Positions 25,626 through 36,048 of a DNA stretch of 64,000 nt are shown one piece after another. The stretch comes from Nocardia sp. alder85J (GTDB taxonomy: Bacteria > Actinomycetota > Actinomycetes > Mycobacteriales > Mycobacteriaceae): assembly GCF_020176955.2 (NCBI RefSeq), contig NZ_JAIUCZ020000017.1, forward strand, positions 62,001 to 126,000, read 5' to 3'. Position 1 is the stretch's first letter. Every line of letters starts with the position of its first letter. Made by a program: the position numbers and the translations under genes. Below the pieces are notes generated by a model. That model ran no database searches. It saw only the letters and a program-made list of their open reading frames with translations, and had not been told where the DNA came from.

Positions 25626-25934
25626 ATTGCTTGCTCGCCTCAAATCTACTCGCTGGTAGCGCTGACGTGCGGTTTTGCGTAACGGTCGTACTGTTTTCGT
25701 GACCGTCGGCACTGTCCGATTTCCGCTCGCGAAGATCGGCATTGTGAGGACGTTCACAGCCGATTATGTCCATTCGGACTGTGCGCCAAGCCACGGTTGC
25801 ACTCCTTCAAACTGTGCGCAGAGCACAATTCTAACCCTGGCCGCGAGCCACCCCGGCGGCACGGCGACCGATTGGTCCGCTTTTCCCGCACGACGCGTGA
25901 TACTGAGCTGGACAACCGTGCAAGAAGGAGAACG

Positions 25935-27077
25935 ATGCGGAACCTGTCGACCGCCGCGACGGCCCTCGCGGCCGCGGCGCTGCTGGCCACCGGACTGTCC
26001 ACGCTGTCGCCGACGGCGGCCGCCGATCCGGGGACCGTGACCGAGGTGCTGCCGCTGCCGGCCGCGGCGACGCTGCCCGGCTCGGCCGACGCCCACCGCA
26101 TCCTCTACCGGACCACGACCGCGGCTGACGCGCCGACCGTGGCGAGCGCGGCGGTCTACTTCCCGCCGGGCGCGCCCCCGGCCGGCGGCTGGCCGGTGAT
26201 CGCCTGGGCGCACGGGACCATCGGCCTCGGCGACGAGTGCGCGTACAGCATCGCCGGACCGGCCGCGACCGATCGCGACTGGGCCTACCTGGGCGCCTGG
26301 CTGAAGCAGGGCTACGCGATCGTCGCCGCGGACTACGCCGGGCTCGGCACCGGCGGCGACCATCCCTACCTCAACGGCCGGGTGGAGGCCCACAACGTGG
26401 TCGACGCGGTGAAGGCGGCCACCGGCGAATGGGACACGCTGTCGCACCGCTGGGTGGTGGTCGGCCAGTCCCAGGGCGCCGGCGCGGCCGTGACCACCGC
26501 GCGCTACGCCACCGCATACGGCGGACCGGGTCTCGACTACCGGGGCGCGGTCGCCACCGGGACCCCGGCCTACATCGAGGACGTCGTGACCCTGCTCGGC
26601 CCCGGCATGCCGCCGGTCGCGGTCGGGCCGGGCACCACCGCCTACCTGCTGTACATCCTCAACGGCCTGCGCACCACCTACCCGAACCTGAACATCGACT
26701 CCTACCTCACGGATACCGGCCGCTACTGGGTCGATCACGCGCACGGCTCGTGCCTGCTGCCGCTGGAGGCGGAACTGCACGACCGCAAGGTGATCGGCGG
26801 CGACCTGTTCAGCCGCCCGCTGTCCGAACTCCCCGACGCCCACACCCTGCTGCACGACTACCTGGGCCTGCCGGAGACCGGCTACGACCGGCCGCTGTTC
26901 CTCGGCCAGGGCCTCCAGGACACCGATGTGCTCACCCCCGAGACGCTGCGCTTCATCGCGGTGCTGACCGCCAACGGCCAGCCGGTGACGGCCCGGACCT
27001 ACCCCACCGATCACAGCGGGACCGTCAACGCCTCGCTGGTCGACTCGGAGCCGTTCGTGCGCGACCTGTTCCGGTGA
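25935..27077 (+). CDS. Secreted lipase/esterase, LIP-family alpha/beta hydrolase
   Basis: A 380-residue exported hydrolase, probably cleaving ester lipids outside the cell. A signal peptide occupies about residues 1-31 (LSTAATALAAAALLATGLS, cleavage near TAAADPG). The nucleophile elbow is VVVGQSQGAGAA. The acid and histidine are likely in QGLQDTDVLTPE and YPTDHSGTV. It resembles secretory lipases of the PF03583 type. Start ATG 25935 follows AAGAAGGAGAACG. It shares the A+T-rich upstream region with aceA, so co-regulation with fatty-acid use is plausible. Confidence 0.88.
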   Translation: MRNLSTAATALAAAALLATGLSTLSPTAAADPGTVTEVLPLPAAATLPGSADAHRILYRTTTAADAPTVASAAVYFPPGAPPAGGWPVIAWAHGTIGLGDECAYSIAGPAATDRDWAYLGAWLKQGYAIVAADYAGLGTGGDHPYLNGRVEAHNVVDAVKAATGEWDTLSHRWVVVGQSQGAGAAVTTARYATAYGGPGLDYRGAVATGTPAYIEDVVTLLGPGMPPVAVGPGTTAYLLYILNGLRTTYPNLNIDSYLTDTGRYWVDHAHGSCLLPLEAELHDRKVIGGDLFSRPLSELPDAHTLLHDYLGLPETGYDRPLFLGQGLQDTDVLTPETLRFIAVLTANGQPVTARTYPTDHSGTVNASLVDSEPFVRDLFR

Positions 27078-27136
27078 GCCACTTCCGATCGGCCGCGGTC
27101 GCGCGGCAGCGACCCGTTCCGGCGAGCCGCCGCCGG

Positions 27137-30049
27137 TCAGTCGCGGTCGCGCAGTAGCGCCCAGATCCGGTCGGCGGTCATCGGCAGTTCGTACGGCCGC
27201 ACCCCGACGGCGTCGCGGACGGCATTGGCCAGCGCGGGGGCGACCGGGTTGTACGGGGATTCGCTCATCGACTTCGCGCCGAGCGGGCCGAGCGCGTCCA
27301 CGGTGCCGGCGAAGTACACCTCGGTGATCGGCAGATCGGCCAGCTGCGGAATGTGGTAGTGGCGCAGGGTTCTCGTGGTGACGATGCCCTGTTCCACCCG
27401 CATGTCCTCGTACAGCGCGCTGCCGACGGCCTGGGCCGCGCCGCCTTCGACCTGGCCACGGCACTGCCGCCGGTCGAGCACCGTACCGGCGTCGGCGGCC
27501 TGGACCGATTGCAGGATCCGGACCGCGCCGGTGTCGACGTGCACCGCCACCCGGACGGCGTGCACGTTGAACGACACCGAGCGCGGGGTGCCGTCGTGTT
27601 CGGCGGTGGCGCGCAGCGGCCCGGCGGCCAGCAGTTCGCGCGCGGTGAGCAGGCGCTCCCCGCAGCGCACCCCCTCGGCCTCCAGGGTGCCGTCGCGGCG
27701 GCTGAGCGCGGCGGCGCGCGCCAGGATCTGCCGCTCCAGCCGCTGGCAGGCGGTGTGAACGGCCTTGCCCGCCACCACGATTCCGGTGGAGCCGAAGGCG
27801 CCGGTGTCGTACTCGGTGACATCGGTGTCGGCGTGCCGCAGCCGGATCCGGCTCACGTCGGTGCCCAGCGCGGCGGCCGCCAGCCGGGCGTGCACGGTGG
27901 TGGTCCCGTTTCCGAATTCGGCTGTGCCGACCCGGATCTCGTAATCACCGTCGCACAGCAGCACGGCCTCGGCGGTGGCGCGGTGGCCGCGCGGCGGGAT
28001 GGTGGCGATCATGGCGGCGGCCATCCCCTCACCGACCCGCCAGCGGCCGCCGGCCGGTGGCCGCACCCCGTTGCCCCGGCGCAGCGCCGCTTCGGCCAGA
28101 TCCAGGCACTGGTCCAATCCGTAACTGCCGAAACCGATGTCGTCGGCGTGCCCGCAGTCGCCGCCGACCAGCGCATCGCCCGGGACGACCACATTGCGGC
28201 GGCGGAAGTCGAACGGGTCGATGTCCAGCCGCCGGGCCAGCTCGTCCAGCGCCGATTCCAGCGCGAAACCGACCTGCCCCAGGCCGTAACCGCGGAACGC
28301 GCCCGAGGGCAGGTTGTTGGTGTAGACGGCGCGGCCGTCGATCCGCTTGTGCGGGCACCGATACAGCGCGACCGATTCGCTGACCGAATGGAAAAGCACT
28401 CCGGCACTGTGGTTTCCGTAGGCGCCGGCATCGGAGAGGACGTCGACGGCCAGCGCGGTCAGCCGGCCCCCGGCATCGGCGCCCACGGTCACCGCCACCC
28501 GCATCGGATGCCGGCAGGGCGCGGCGGTGAACTGCTCGGAACGGGTGAACTCGTACTGCACCGGATGTCCGGTGCGCAGCACCGCCAGCGCCACCAGATC
28601 CTCGGTGAGCATCTCCTGTTTGGCCCCGAATCCGCCGCCGACGCGGGCCGCGAACACCCGGATCCGGTTGCGGGGCAGGTCGAATATCCGGCACAGCTCG
28701 TCGCGCACCAGGAACGGCACCTGGGTGCTGGTGCGGATCACCAGCCGACCGGCGTCGTCGATCCAGCCGATACTGCCGTGCGTCTCCAGGTGCACGTGCT
28801 GCACCCGCGGGGTCTGCCACACCCCGGTCACCACCGCGGCGGCCTCGGCCAGCCCGGCATCGAGATCACCGGCGTGACCGTGCACCTCGGCCACCAGATT
28901 GCGCCGGGTGTCGGCGATGCGGGCCGCGGACGTCTTGTCGCCGTGCAGTTTCGGCGCCTCCGGGCGCAGCGCCGCCTCCGGGTCGAAGACCGCGGGCAGC
29001 CGCTCGTACTCCACCCGGATCGCCCGGCAGGCCGCGCGTGCGGTGGCCGGTGAATCGGCGACCACCGCTGCCACCCGCTGACCGGCGAACCGGACCACGC
29101 GATCGAGTATCACGGTGTCGTCCGGATCGTCGGCGCGCAGTTCGTGCCGCGCGGTCGAGAAGGCGAAGGCGGGACTGTCGTCGGCGGTGAGCACCAGGTG
29201 CACACCCGGGATCGCCGTGGCGGCCGTGGCATCGATCGAGAGGATCAGGGCGTGCGGGTGCGGGCTCGTCAGCACCGCCAGGTGCAGAACCGCCGATGGC
29301 GGGGCGTCTTGGTTGTACACCGACGGCCCCTCGACGTGGTTCACCGACGGGTCCTCACCGTGGTTCTCCGGCGAGCCCCCACCGTGACTGCCCGGCGAGC
29401 CCTCACCGTAACTCCCCGGCAGGCCGTCACAGTGGGTCACCGGCGGACGGTCACCGTTGTACGCCGACGGGCCCCCACCGTGGTTCACCGACGACGAGGC
29501 ATCACGAGGACTCGGTGGCGCGAACAGGGGTGCCGCTGCGGTATCGAAGGTGAACGGCTCGGCCCCGGCGACGATCCGCAGCGCCTGCGGGGTGGGCGGT
29601 GGCGCCGGCTCCTCGGCGGCGACGTCGAGCACCGCGGCCGCGATGGGACGATATCCGGTGCAGCGGCACAGATTTCCCTTCAATCGGTCCGGCAGCTCGG
29701 CCGCGGTGACACCCTCCCGAACCAGCTCGCTCGCGGTGACCACCATGCCCGCGGTGCAGAATCCGCACTGGAACGCCCCCGCCGCGGCGAACCGCTGCTG
29801 CACCGGATGCGGATCCTCGGCGGTGCCGAGCCCGGCGGCGGTGGTGACGCTGCGCCCCTCGGCACGATAGGCCGGATACAGGCAGGAATGCACGGCCGCA
29901 CCGTCGACCAGTACCGTGCAGGCGCCGCAGTCCCCGGCGTCGCACCCCTTCTTGACCGCGAACCGCCCCTGCTCCCGCAGCAGTGTGCGCAGGCACTGCC
30001 CCGGCCGCGGGCGGACTTCGATCGCCGTGCCGTCCACCTCGAATTTCAC
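27137..30049 (-). CDS. Xanthine-dehydrogenase-type molybdenum hydroxylase, fused 2Fe-2S and Mo domains
   Basis: A 970-residue molybdopterin hydroxylase combining two [2Fe-2S] domains (about 1-145) with the Mo-binding domains (about 255-970). Cysteines for the plant-type cluster are C36, C41, C44 and C56; those for the second cluster are C95, C98, C128 and C130. The Mo part shows VGGGFGAKQEM, FRGYGLGQVGFALES and near the end GAKSMSESPYNPVAPAL, where the glutamate corresponds to the catalytic residue. Xanthine or hypoxanthine is the likely substrate from the nearby uraH, uraD and xdhC genes, but other N-heterocycles or aldehydes are possible. An eight-unit octapeptide repeat (187-250) sits between the halves. 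Its start overlaps the FAD subunit stop by ATGA. Confidence 0.9.
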   Translation of the reverse strand: MKFEVDGTAIEVRPRPGQCLRTLLREQGRFAVKKGCDAGDCGACTVLVDGAAVHSCLYPAYRAEGRSVTTAAGLGTAEDPHPVQQRFAAAGAFQCGFCTAGMVVTASELVREGVTAAELPDRLKGNLCRCTGYRPIAAAVLDVAAEEPAPPPTPQALRIVAGAEPFTFDTAAAPLFAPPSPRDASSSVNHGGGPSAYNGDRPPVTHCDGLPGSYGEGSPGSHGGGSPENHGEDPSVNHVEGPSVYNQDAPPSAVLHLAVLTSPHPHALILSIDATAATAIPGVHLVLTADDSPAFAFSTARHELRADDPDDTVILDRVVRFAGQRVAAVVADSPATARAACRAIRVEYERLPAVFDPEAALRPEAPKLHGDKTSAARIADTRRNLVAEVHGHAGDLDAGLAEAAAVVTGVWQTPRVQHVHLETHGSIGWIDDAGRLVIRTSTQVPFLVRDELCRIFDLPRNRIRVFAARVGGGFGAKQEMLTEDLVALAVLRTGHPVQYEFTRSEQFTAAPCRHPMRVAVTVGADAGGRLTALAVDVLSDAGAYGNHSAGVLFHSVSESVALYRCPHKRIDGRAVYTNNLPSGAFRGYGLGQVGFALESALDELARRLDIDPFDFRRRNVVVPGDALVGGDCGHADDIGFGSYGLDQCLDLAEAALRRGNGVRPPAGGRWRVGEGMAAAMIATIPPRGHRATAEAVLLCDGDYEIRVGTAEFGNGTTTVHARLAAAALGTDVSRIRLRHADTDVTEYDTGAFGSTGIVVAGKAVHTACQRLERQILARAAALSRRDGTLEAEGVRCGERLLTARELLAAGPLRATAEHDGTPRSVSFNVHAVRVAVHVDTGAVRILQSVQAADAGTVLDRRQCRGQVEGGAAQAVGSALYEDMRVEQGIVTTRTLRHYHIPQLADLPITEVYFAGTVDALGPLGAKSMSESPYNPVAPALANAVRDAVGVRPYELPMTADRIWALLRDRD
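29300..29491. repeat. 24-bp (octapeptide) repeat inside the molybdoenzyme gene
   Basis: Eight consecutive, degenerate 24-bp units encode, in order, SVNHGGGP, SAYNGDRP, PVTHCDGL, PGSYGEGS, PGSHGGGS, PENHGEDP, SVNHVEGP and SVYNQDAP. The shared pattern is P-x-x-(H/Y)-G-x-x-(P/S). The array lies exactly at the interdomain linker between the iron-sulfur and Mo domains (residues 187-250), so it lengthens the linker without touching either fold. Confidence 0.9.
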
Positions 30050-31203
30050 GGCAGCTCCCCCCGCAGTTCCGCCAGCACCTCACCGGCGAGCACCGTACTG
30101 ACGTGCCGGCGCCAGGCCGGGGTACCGTGCGGATCGTCGAACCAGAGGCCGCGATCCAGGTCCAGAATGGTTGCCACCAGTTCGCCATCGGCAGGGACAG
30201 CGCCGAATTCGAGCACCACCGGCCGGACCGTCGCCGCACTGAGCGTGATCACACAGCGTCCGTCGGCGTCACGACGGCCCATCACCACCGCACCGGAACG
30301 ACCCAGCGGCGCCAGCGCGATCTTACGAAAAGCCGTGCGGGAGCATAGTTTCGCCGCCTCGATCCGGATCGAGCGCAACACCTCACCGGGCAGCAGCACG
30401 GTCGTCCCCGGCCCGGTGACGAAGTGTGCCAACGGAATCGAGCGATCGCCACCATCCGGCTGCCACACCACAGCCGTCCCGTCCAGCGCCACCAGCGCGG
30501 CCAGCACGGCGCCGGCGGGCAGCCCGAGGCAGACGTTCCCACCCACCGTCGCGGCGCGGCGGATCTTGTACGAGGCCAGCAGCGCCCGGCAGGCCTGCGG
30601 AAACAGCGCGGCAGCAGTCCATGCCGCGGGCATCGGCGTACCGGTCCGCGTTCCATCCGTCTCGGACGACCCCGCGGAACGTACCGCCCCGGCCGGAACA
30701 CCGGAATGCGCTCCGGCCCCGGCGAATGTAGCGGCAGGATCGCCGTGCTCCGAGAATCCGGCGGAATTCGGCTCTGCCTCAATCGAATTACCGAATCTTG
30801 CCGCCATCGAGGCTGCCGGGGCAGGCGGCGACGGCACCGGCTTCGGCGTGCCGTTGCGGGATTCCGCAGGTGTCGCGGTGCCGTTGGACGACGTCGCAGA
30901 CCTCGCCGCGGCGGGTTCCGGGAATTCGACGGCCGGCGGACCGGCCACGGCGGTGGCGGGCTCCGGCCCCGCGGCCGCGTCCAGTTCGGCGAGGGTGCAG
31001 GTGGCCGCGATCTCCAGGCCGGCGGCGGTGACGGTGAGGGCGGGCCAGCCCAGGGTGGTGATGTCCACCAGGCGTTCGAGCCGGTCCTGCGGCTCCGAGA
31101 ACAGCCAGGTGCCGCCGGCCAGAATCGCCGAATTCGGGCTCAGCACATCGAGATCGGCCCGCTCGCGGGCCACCACCACCTCGCGGATCGTGTCCAGATC
31201 CAT
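30046..31203 (-). CDS. FAD-binding subunit of the molybdenum hydroxylase
   Basis: A 385-residue FAD-binding domain protein of the CoxM/XdhB type that passes electrons from the iron-sulfur clusters to NAD+ or another acceptor. FAD contacts are the ILAGGTWLFSE loop near residue 30 and the ATVGGNVCLGLPAGAVL loop at about 219-235. Between them, residues 79-190 are an Ala/Ser/Pro/Gly-rich insertion not present in the family. Start set at ATG 31203 (MDLDTIREVVVARE), which gives a normal N-terminus; an ATG at 31323 would add 40 residues. It overlaps the next gene by ATGA, so the two subunits are co-translated. Confidence 0.85.
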   Translation of the reverse strand: MDLDTIREVVVARERADLDVLSPNSAILAGGTWLFSEPQDRLERLVDITTLGWPALTVTAAGLEIAATCTLAELDAAAGPEPATAVAGPPAVEFPEPAAARSATSSNGTATPAESRNGTPKPVPSPPAPAASMAARFGNSIEAEPNSAGFSEHGDPAATFAGAGAHSGVPAGAVRSAGSSETDGTRTGTPMPAAWTAAALFPQACRALLASYKIRRAATVGGNVCLGLPAGAVLAALVALDGTAVVWQPDGGDRSIPLAHFVTGPGTTVLLPGEVLRSIRIEAAKLCSRTAFRKIALAPLGRSGAVVMGRRDADGRCVITLSAATVRPVVLEFGAVPADGELVATILDLDRGLWFDDPHGTPAWRRHVSTVLAGEVLAELRGELP

Positions 31204-31355
31204 GCGATCACCCGCTTCCGCCCGAGCCACGACAGATTCGGTCACCGGCCCGTCCGACCGAGCCGGTTCCGCCTCCACCTTAGAAGCCAATGGTTGCGCC
31301 GAGGTTGCGGAACATCCCGGCACGTTGCGACGGCGTTACCCGGGAGCAGCGAAAA

Positions 31356-31420
31356 TCTAGCAGCGCTAGACAAGCCGGCCGACCGTAGCCTACAGTCGCT
31401 ACATCAACTAGCACTGCTAG
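31356..31420. promoter_or_regulatory. Paired palindromic operators before the DUF1772 gene
   Basis: Two matching palindromes lie upstream of the DUF1772 start: TCTAGCAGCGCTAGA at 31356-31370 and CTAGCACTGCTAG at 31408-31420, both of the form CTAGC-N3-GCTAG, with centres 51 bp apart. The second ends 26 bases before the ATG. Such spaced palindromes are typical of TetR-type operators. The region also lies 5' of the molybdoenzyme FAD subunit on the other strand, so both directions may be controlled. Confidence 0.65.
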
Positions 31421-31446
31421 ATATTCGAGCACCGAAGGAGCCCGAC

Positions 31447-31923
31447 ATGCTCACCACCCTCGGCCAGATCGCCGCCGCCGTAGCAGTTCTCGCCAATGCC
31501 GTCGTCTACGGCACCGACGCCTGCGCGGCCCTGATCATGCGGTCGTCCTACCGCAAACTCGACGATGCGACCCTGACCACGGTGGCCGGTTGGGGCCATT
31601 ACTACGGCGATCGCCGCATGCCGGTCTTCGGGATCAGCGGTGTCGTCACCACCGTGCTCACCCTCGTCCTGGCGGTGAGCGCCGGGCAGATCGGCGCGGC
31701 CGTCGGCGCGGGCATCGCGCTGGCCGCCCTGCTGGCCTGGCTCGGCTTCTACGCCCGGGTGGCCGCGCCGGTGAACACCGCTCAGAAGGCAGCGGCCCGC
31801 ACCGGCGTCACCCCCGCGAACGCCCGTGCGCTGCAAGACAAGTGGGACAGCATCCTCGGCTTCCGGGTCGGCCTGCAAGCCGTCGCGCTGGCCGGCCTCC
31901 TCACCGCCCTCGCCCTGCTCTGA
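31447..31923 (+). CDS. DUF1772 / anthrone-oxygenase-like membrane protein
   Basis: A 158-residue protein with about four hydrophobic helices, matching the DUF1772 family whose fungal relatives are anthrone oxygenases; bacterial function is unknown. It starts at ATG 31447 (MLTTLGQIAAAVAVLANA). The conserved polar segments between helices are SYRKLDDATL with GHYYGDRRMPVFG, and TPANARALQDKWDSILGFR. It is alone on the plus strand and preceded by two operator-like palindromes, suggesting tight repression by a regulator encoded elsewhere. Confidence 0.82.
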   Translation: MLTTLGQIAAAVAVLANAVVYGTDACAALIMRSSYRKLDDATLTTVAGWGHYYGDRRMPVFGISGVVTTVLTLVLAVSAGQIGAAVGAGIALAALLAWLGFYARVAAPVNTAQKAAARTGVTPANARALQDKWDSILGFRVGLQAVALAGLLTALALL

Positions 31924-32000
31924 ACTCCGAAACAGCATGCGCCGCAGTCGAGCCCACGTGACACCGCCGGTATCGAGCACATCGGCCCGACCGGCCGCCG

Positions 32001-33188
32001 TTACACCCGGCTCGCGGCGATCGTGGTGCGGGCCAGCTCGTCGATCAGGCCGCGAACATCCGCGGGGGTGGACAGGTCGTGGCGGTGCAGCACCAGTTCG
32101 CGGCCGGCCAGCAGGGCGTGCCGGGCGGCCGTCGCGTCGGGCAGCGTGTCGAGGTCGGTGAGATGCGCGTAGCCGATGATCCGGCGGATCAGCTCCGCAC
32201 CGGCGAAGCCGAGCGAGTCCGCCCAGACCCGGCGCAGGAACCGATCCCGATAGGCGTCGTCGAAGAAGGTGTCGGCCCGCTGCGGCCACAACCGGCGGAA
32301 TTCCACGTCGAAGGCGTCCCAGCTGCGGGCCAGCTGCTCGCCGTGGTCGCCGGCCGTGCCGAGCACCCGGGCCCGGGATTCGGCGGCCACCAGATTTCCC
32401 CAGTACGACCCGAGGTCGAAGCCGATCGGGCCGACGTAGGAGAACTCCGGATCGAACACCCGGACCACCTCGGCGCCGGCCCGGCTGCCGACCATGATGC
32501 TGCCGGTGTGCAGGTCGCCGTGCAGCAGCGCCTGCGCCCCGGACATGAACAGGTGGCGCAGGTCGGCGATCTCGGTGCGCAGCGCCGCGTCGGCGCGGTA
32601 GGCGGCGGCCAGATCGGACAGGTCCGGATGCCAGTGGTTGTGTTCGTGCTCCAGATAGGGTTCGGAGAGGACCACGTCCTCGGTGATCTTGCACAGTTCC
32701 GGATTCACCGACTCCGCCAGCAGCGCTTTACGTTCCGCCGACGCCATGCCGAAATCGCTGGTGGCGAAGGACAATCGGGCCACGAACACGCCGATGGCGG
32801 TGGAGACGCCACCGTAGCCGCCGCCGGAGTCGAGCACCGTCCGCAGCACCCGCAGATCCGACATGTCCTCCATGACCAGGACGTAGTCGACGGGGTCGTA
32901 ACCGTGGACCACCGGGATGATCTCCGGCGCCACGGCCGCCACCGCGCGATAGGCGCGGGCCTCGGCATCGGCGCGCGACGGGCTCAGCGGCCAGGACGGC
33001 CCGGCGACCCGCACCCAGGGCAGCGCCTGCTTCACCGCGAGGCTCCAGCCGGCGCCGCTGGCGATGAACACCCGGTTCAGATTGCCGTCGGACACCTCGT
33101 GCACCACGACCGCGCCGGCTCCGTCCCAGTGCCCGCGCTCGGCCAGATAGCCGGGGATGTCGGCGGTTTCGAGAATACGGTGGCTCAT
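32001..33188 (-). CDS. mtnK: S-methyl-5-thioribose kinase
   Basis: A 395-residue kinase that phosphorylates 5-methylthioribose (MTR) at O1, the entry step of methionine salvage from MTR. Family signatures are clear: EVSDGNLNRVF at about 31-41, AVKQALPWVRVAGPSWPLSP at about 51-70, EDMSDLRVLR, the catalytic HGDLHTGSIM at 223-232 and the metal motif FDPEFSYVGPIGFDLG. Start ATG 33188 overlaps the permease stop by four bases (ATGA), so it is translationally coupled to the transporter. No mtnA, mtnB or other salvage gene is in the window, which leaves the fate of MTR-1-phosphate open. Confidence 0.94.
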   Translation of the reverse strand: MSHRILETADIPGYLAERGHWDGAGAVVVHEVSDGNLNRVFIASGAGWSLAVKQALPWVRVAGPSWPLSPSRADAEARAYRAVAAVAPEIIPVVHGYDPVDYVLVMEDMSDLRVLRTVLDSGGGYGGVSTAIGVFVARLSFATSDFGMASAERKALLAESVNPELCKITEDVVLSEPYLEHEHNHWHPDLSDLAAAYRADAALRTEIADLRHLFMSGAQALLHGDLHTGSIMVGSRAGAEVVRVFDPEFSYVGPIGFDLGSYWGNLVAAESRARVLGTAGDHGEQLARSWDAFDVEFRRLWPQRADTFFDDAYRDRFLRRVWADSLGFAGAELIRRIIGYAHLTDLDTLPDATAARHALLAGRELVLHRHDLSTPADVRGLIDELARTTIAASRV

Positions 33189-34216
33189 GAGCGTCTTCCT
33201 CGCGACAGGGTGAAACTGAACACCAGCGCGATGATCAGCACCGCGCCCTCGACGACATCCTGGGTGTAGTAGGGCAATCCGGCGATGGTCAGCCCCGAGG
33301 AGATGATGCCGATCAGCACCGCACCCAGCGCGGTACCCCAGGCGTTCGGCTTGCCGCGGCCCAGTACCGAGGTGCCGACCAGCGCGACCGCCACCGCCTC
33401 CAGCAGCTGCGAGGTACCCGCGGACACATCGCCCTGCCCGATCCGCGCGGCCAGGATCAGCCCGCCGACCGAGGCCAGCACCCCGGACAGCACATAGGCC
33501 AGTGACCGGTACACACCCACCCGGATACCGGCCAGCCGGGCCGCCTTCGGATTGGCGCCGATCGCGTACAGCACGCGCCCCCACCGGGTCCGGGCCAGGA
33601 AGATCCAGGCCGCCACGGTCAGCACCAGGAAGATCAGCACCGAAATCGGGATTCCGGCGACACTGCCCCGATCGATCTTCAGGAATCCGGCGGTGAACTT
33701 GCCGGGCGCCGTCCGCCCGCCGGACAGCGTCATCCCCGGGGAGATCGACTGCCCGTCCACCACGATGAGTTTCAGGCCCTGGATGACGAACATGGTGCCG
33801 AGGGTGGCCAGCATGTCCGGCACCTTCAGCACCACGATCAGCAGCGCGTTACCCAGCCCGGCCAGCACCCCCGCGGCCAGCACCACCAGGATCGCGACCG
33901 CGCCGACCTGGTTGTAGACCACCATCATCTTCGCCGCCACCGACACCGCGAGCCCGGCGACCGCGCCGACCGACATGTCGATGCCGCCGACGGCCAGCGT
34001 CACCGTGACGCCGAGACCGAGCAGGGCGGCGACCGACACGTAGCGCAGGATGTCCAGCAGCGTGGCCGAATTGCGGAAGGCCGGTTCGCTGGCGCTGAAA
34101 TAGGCGAACAGCGCCAGCGTCACCACGATGAAGCCGTACTTGATGACCAGGTCGCGCATCCGGCCCGGCGCCGGTGCGGCGGTGGTCGGGGGTGCGGTGG
34201 TCTCGGTGGCGGTCAT
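33185..34216 (-). CDS. Ribose-type ABC transporter permease (predicted methylthioribose uptake)
   Basis: A 343-residue permease of the RbsC/branched sugar family with about nine to ten hydrophobic helices. VTVTLAVGGIDMSVGAVAGLA and AIGANPKAARLAGI are the characteristic signatures; the latter is the loop that contacts the ATPase. Start set at ATG 34216 (MTATETTAPPTT); upstream codons to 34273 are not family-like. Its stop overlaps mtnK. One permease gene serves the transporter, presumably as a homodimer. Confidence 0.9.
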   Translation of the reverse strand: MTATETTAPPTTAAPAPGRMRDLVIKYGFIVVTLALFAYFSASEPAFRNSATLLDILRYVSVAALLGLGVTVTLAVGGIDMSVGAVAGLAVSVAAKMMVVYNQVGAVAILVVLAAGVLAGLGNALLIVVLKVPDMLATLGTMFVIQGLKLIVVDGQSISPGMTLSGGRTAPGKFTAGFLKIDRGSVAGIPISVLIFLVLTVAAWIFLARTRWGRVLYAIGANPKAARLAGIRVGVYRSLAYVLSGVLASVGGLILAARIGQGDVSAGTSQLLEAVAVALVGTSVLGRGKPNAWGTALGAVLIGIISSGLTIAGLPYYTQDVVEGAVLIIALVFSFTLSRGRRS

Positions 34217-34256
34217 CGTGGCGCTTTCGGGTGGATTACGGTTGGTTGCACGGATC

Positions 34257-34270
34257 CTGCTGTACAGCAG
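34257..34270. promoter_or_regulatory. 14-bp perfect palindrome in the transporter operon
   Basis: CTGCTGTACAGCAG, a perfect 14-bp palindrome, lies in the 64-base gap between the ATPase stop and the permease start. It could be an internal operator or a small RNA hairpin adjusting permease and mtnK expression. It is short and unsupported by a second copy. Confidence 0.35.
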
Positions 34271-34280
34271 CACTTCTCAC

Positions 34281-36035
<1,755 letters not shown>

Positions 36036-36048
36036 CGGAGCAGGCGCA

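Noticed and set aside
29300..29491. CRISPR array
   Set aside because: The 24-bp units are degenerate, contiguous without spacers, and encode in-frame octapeptides within an enzyme.
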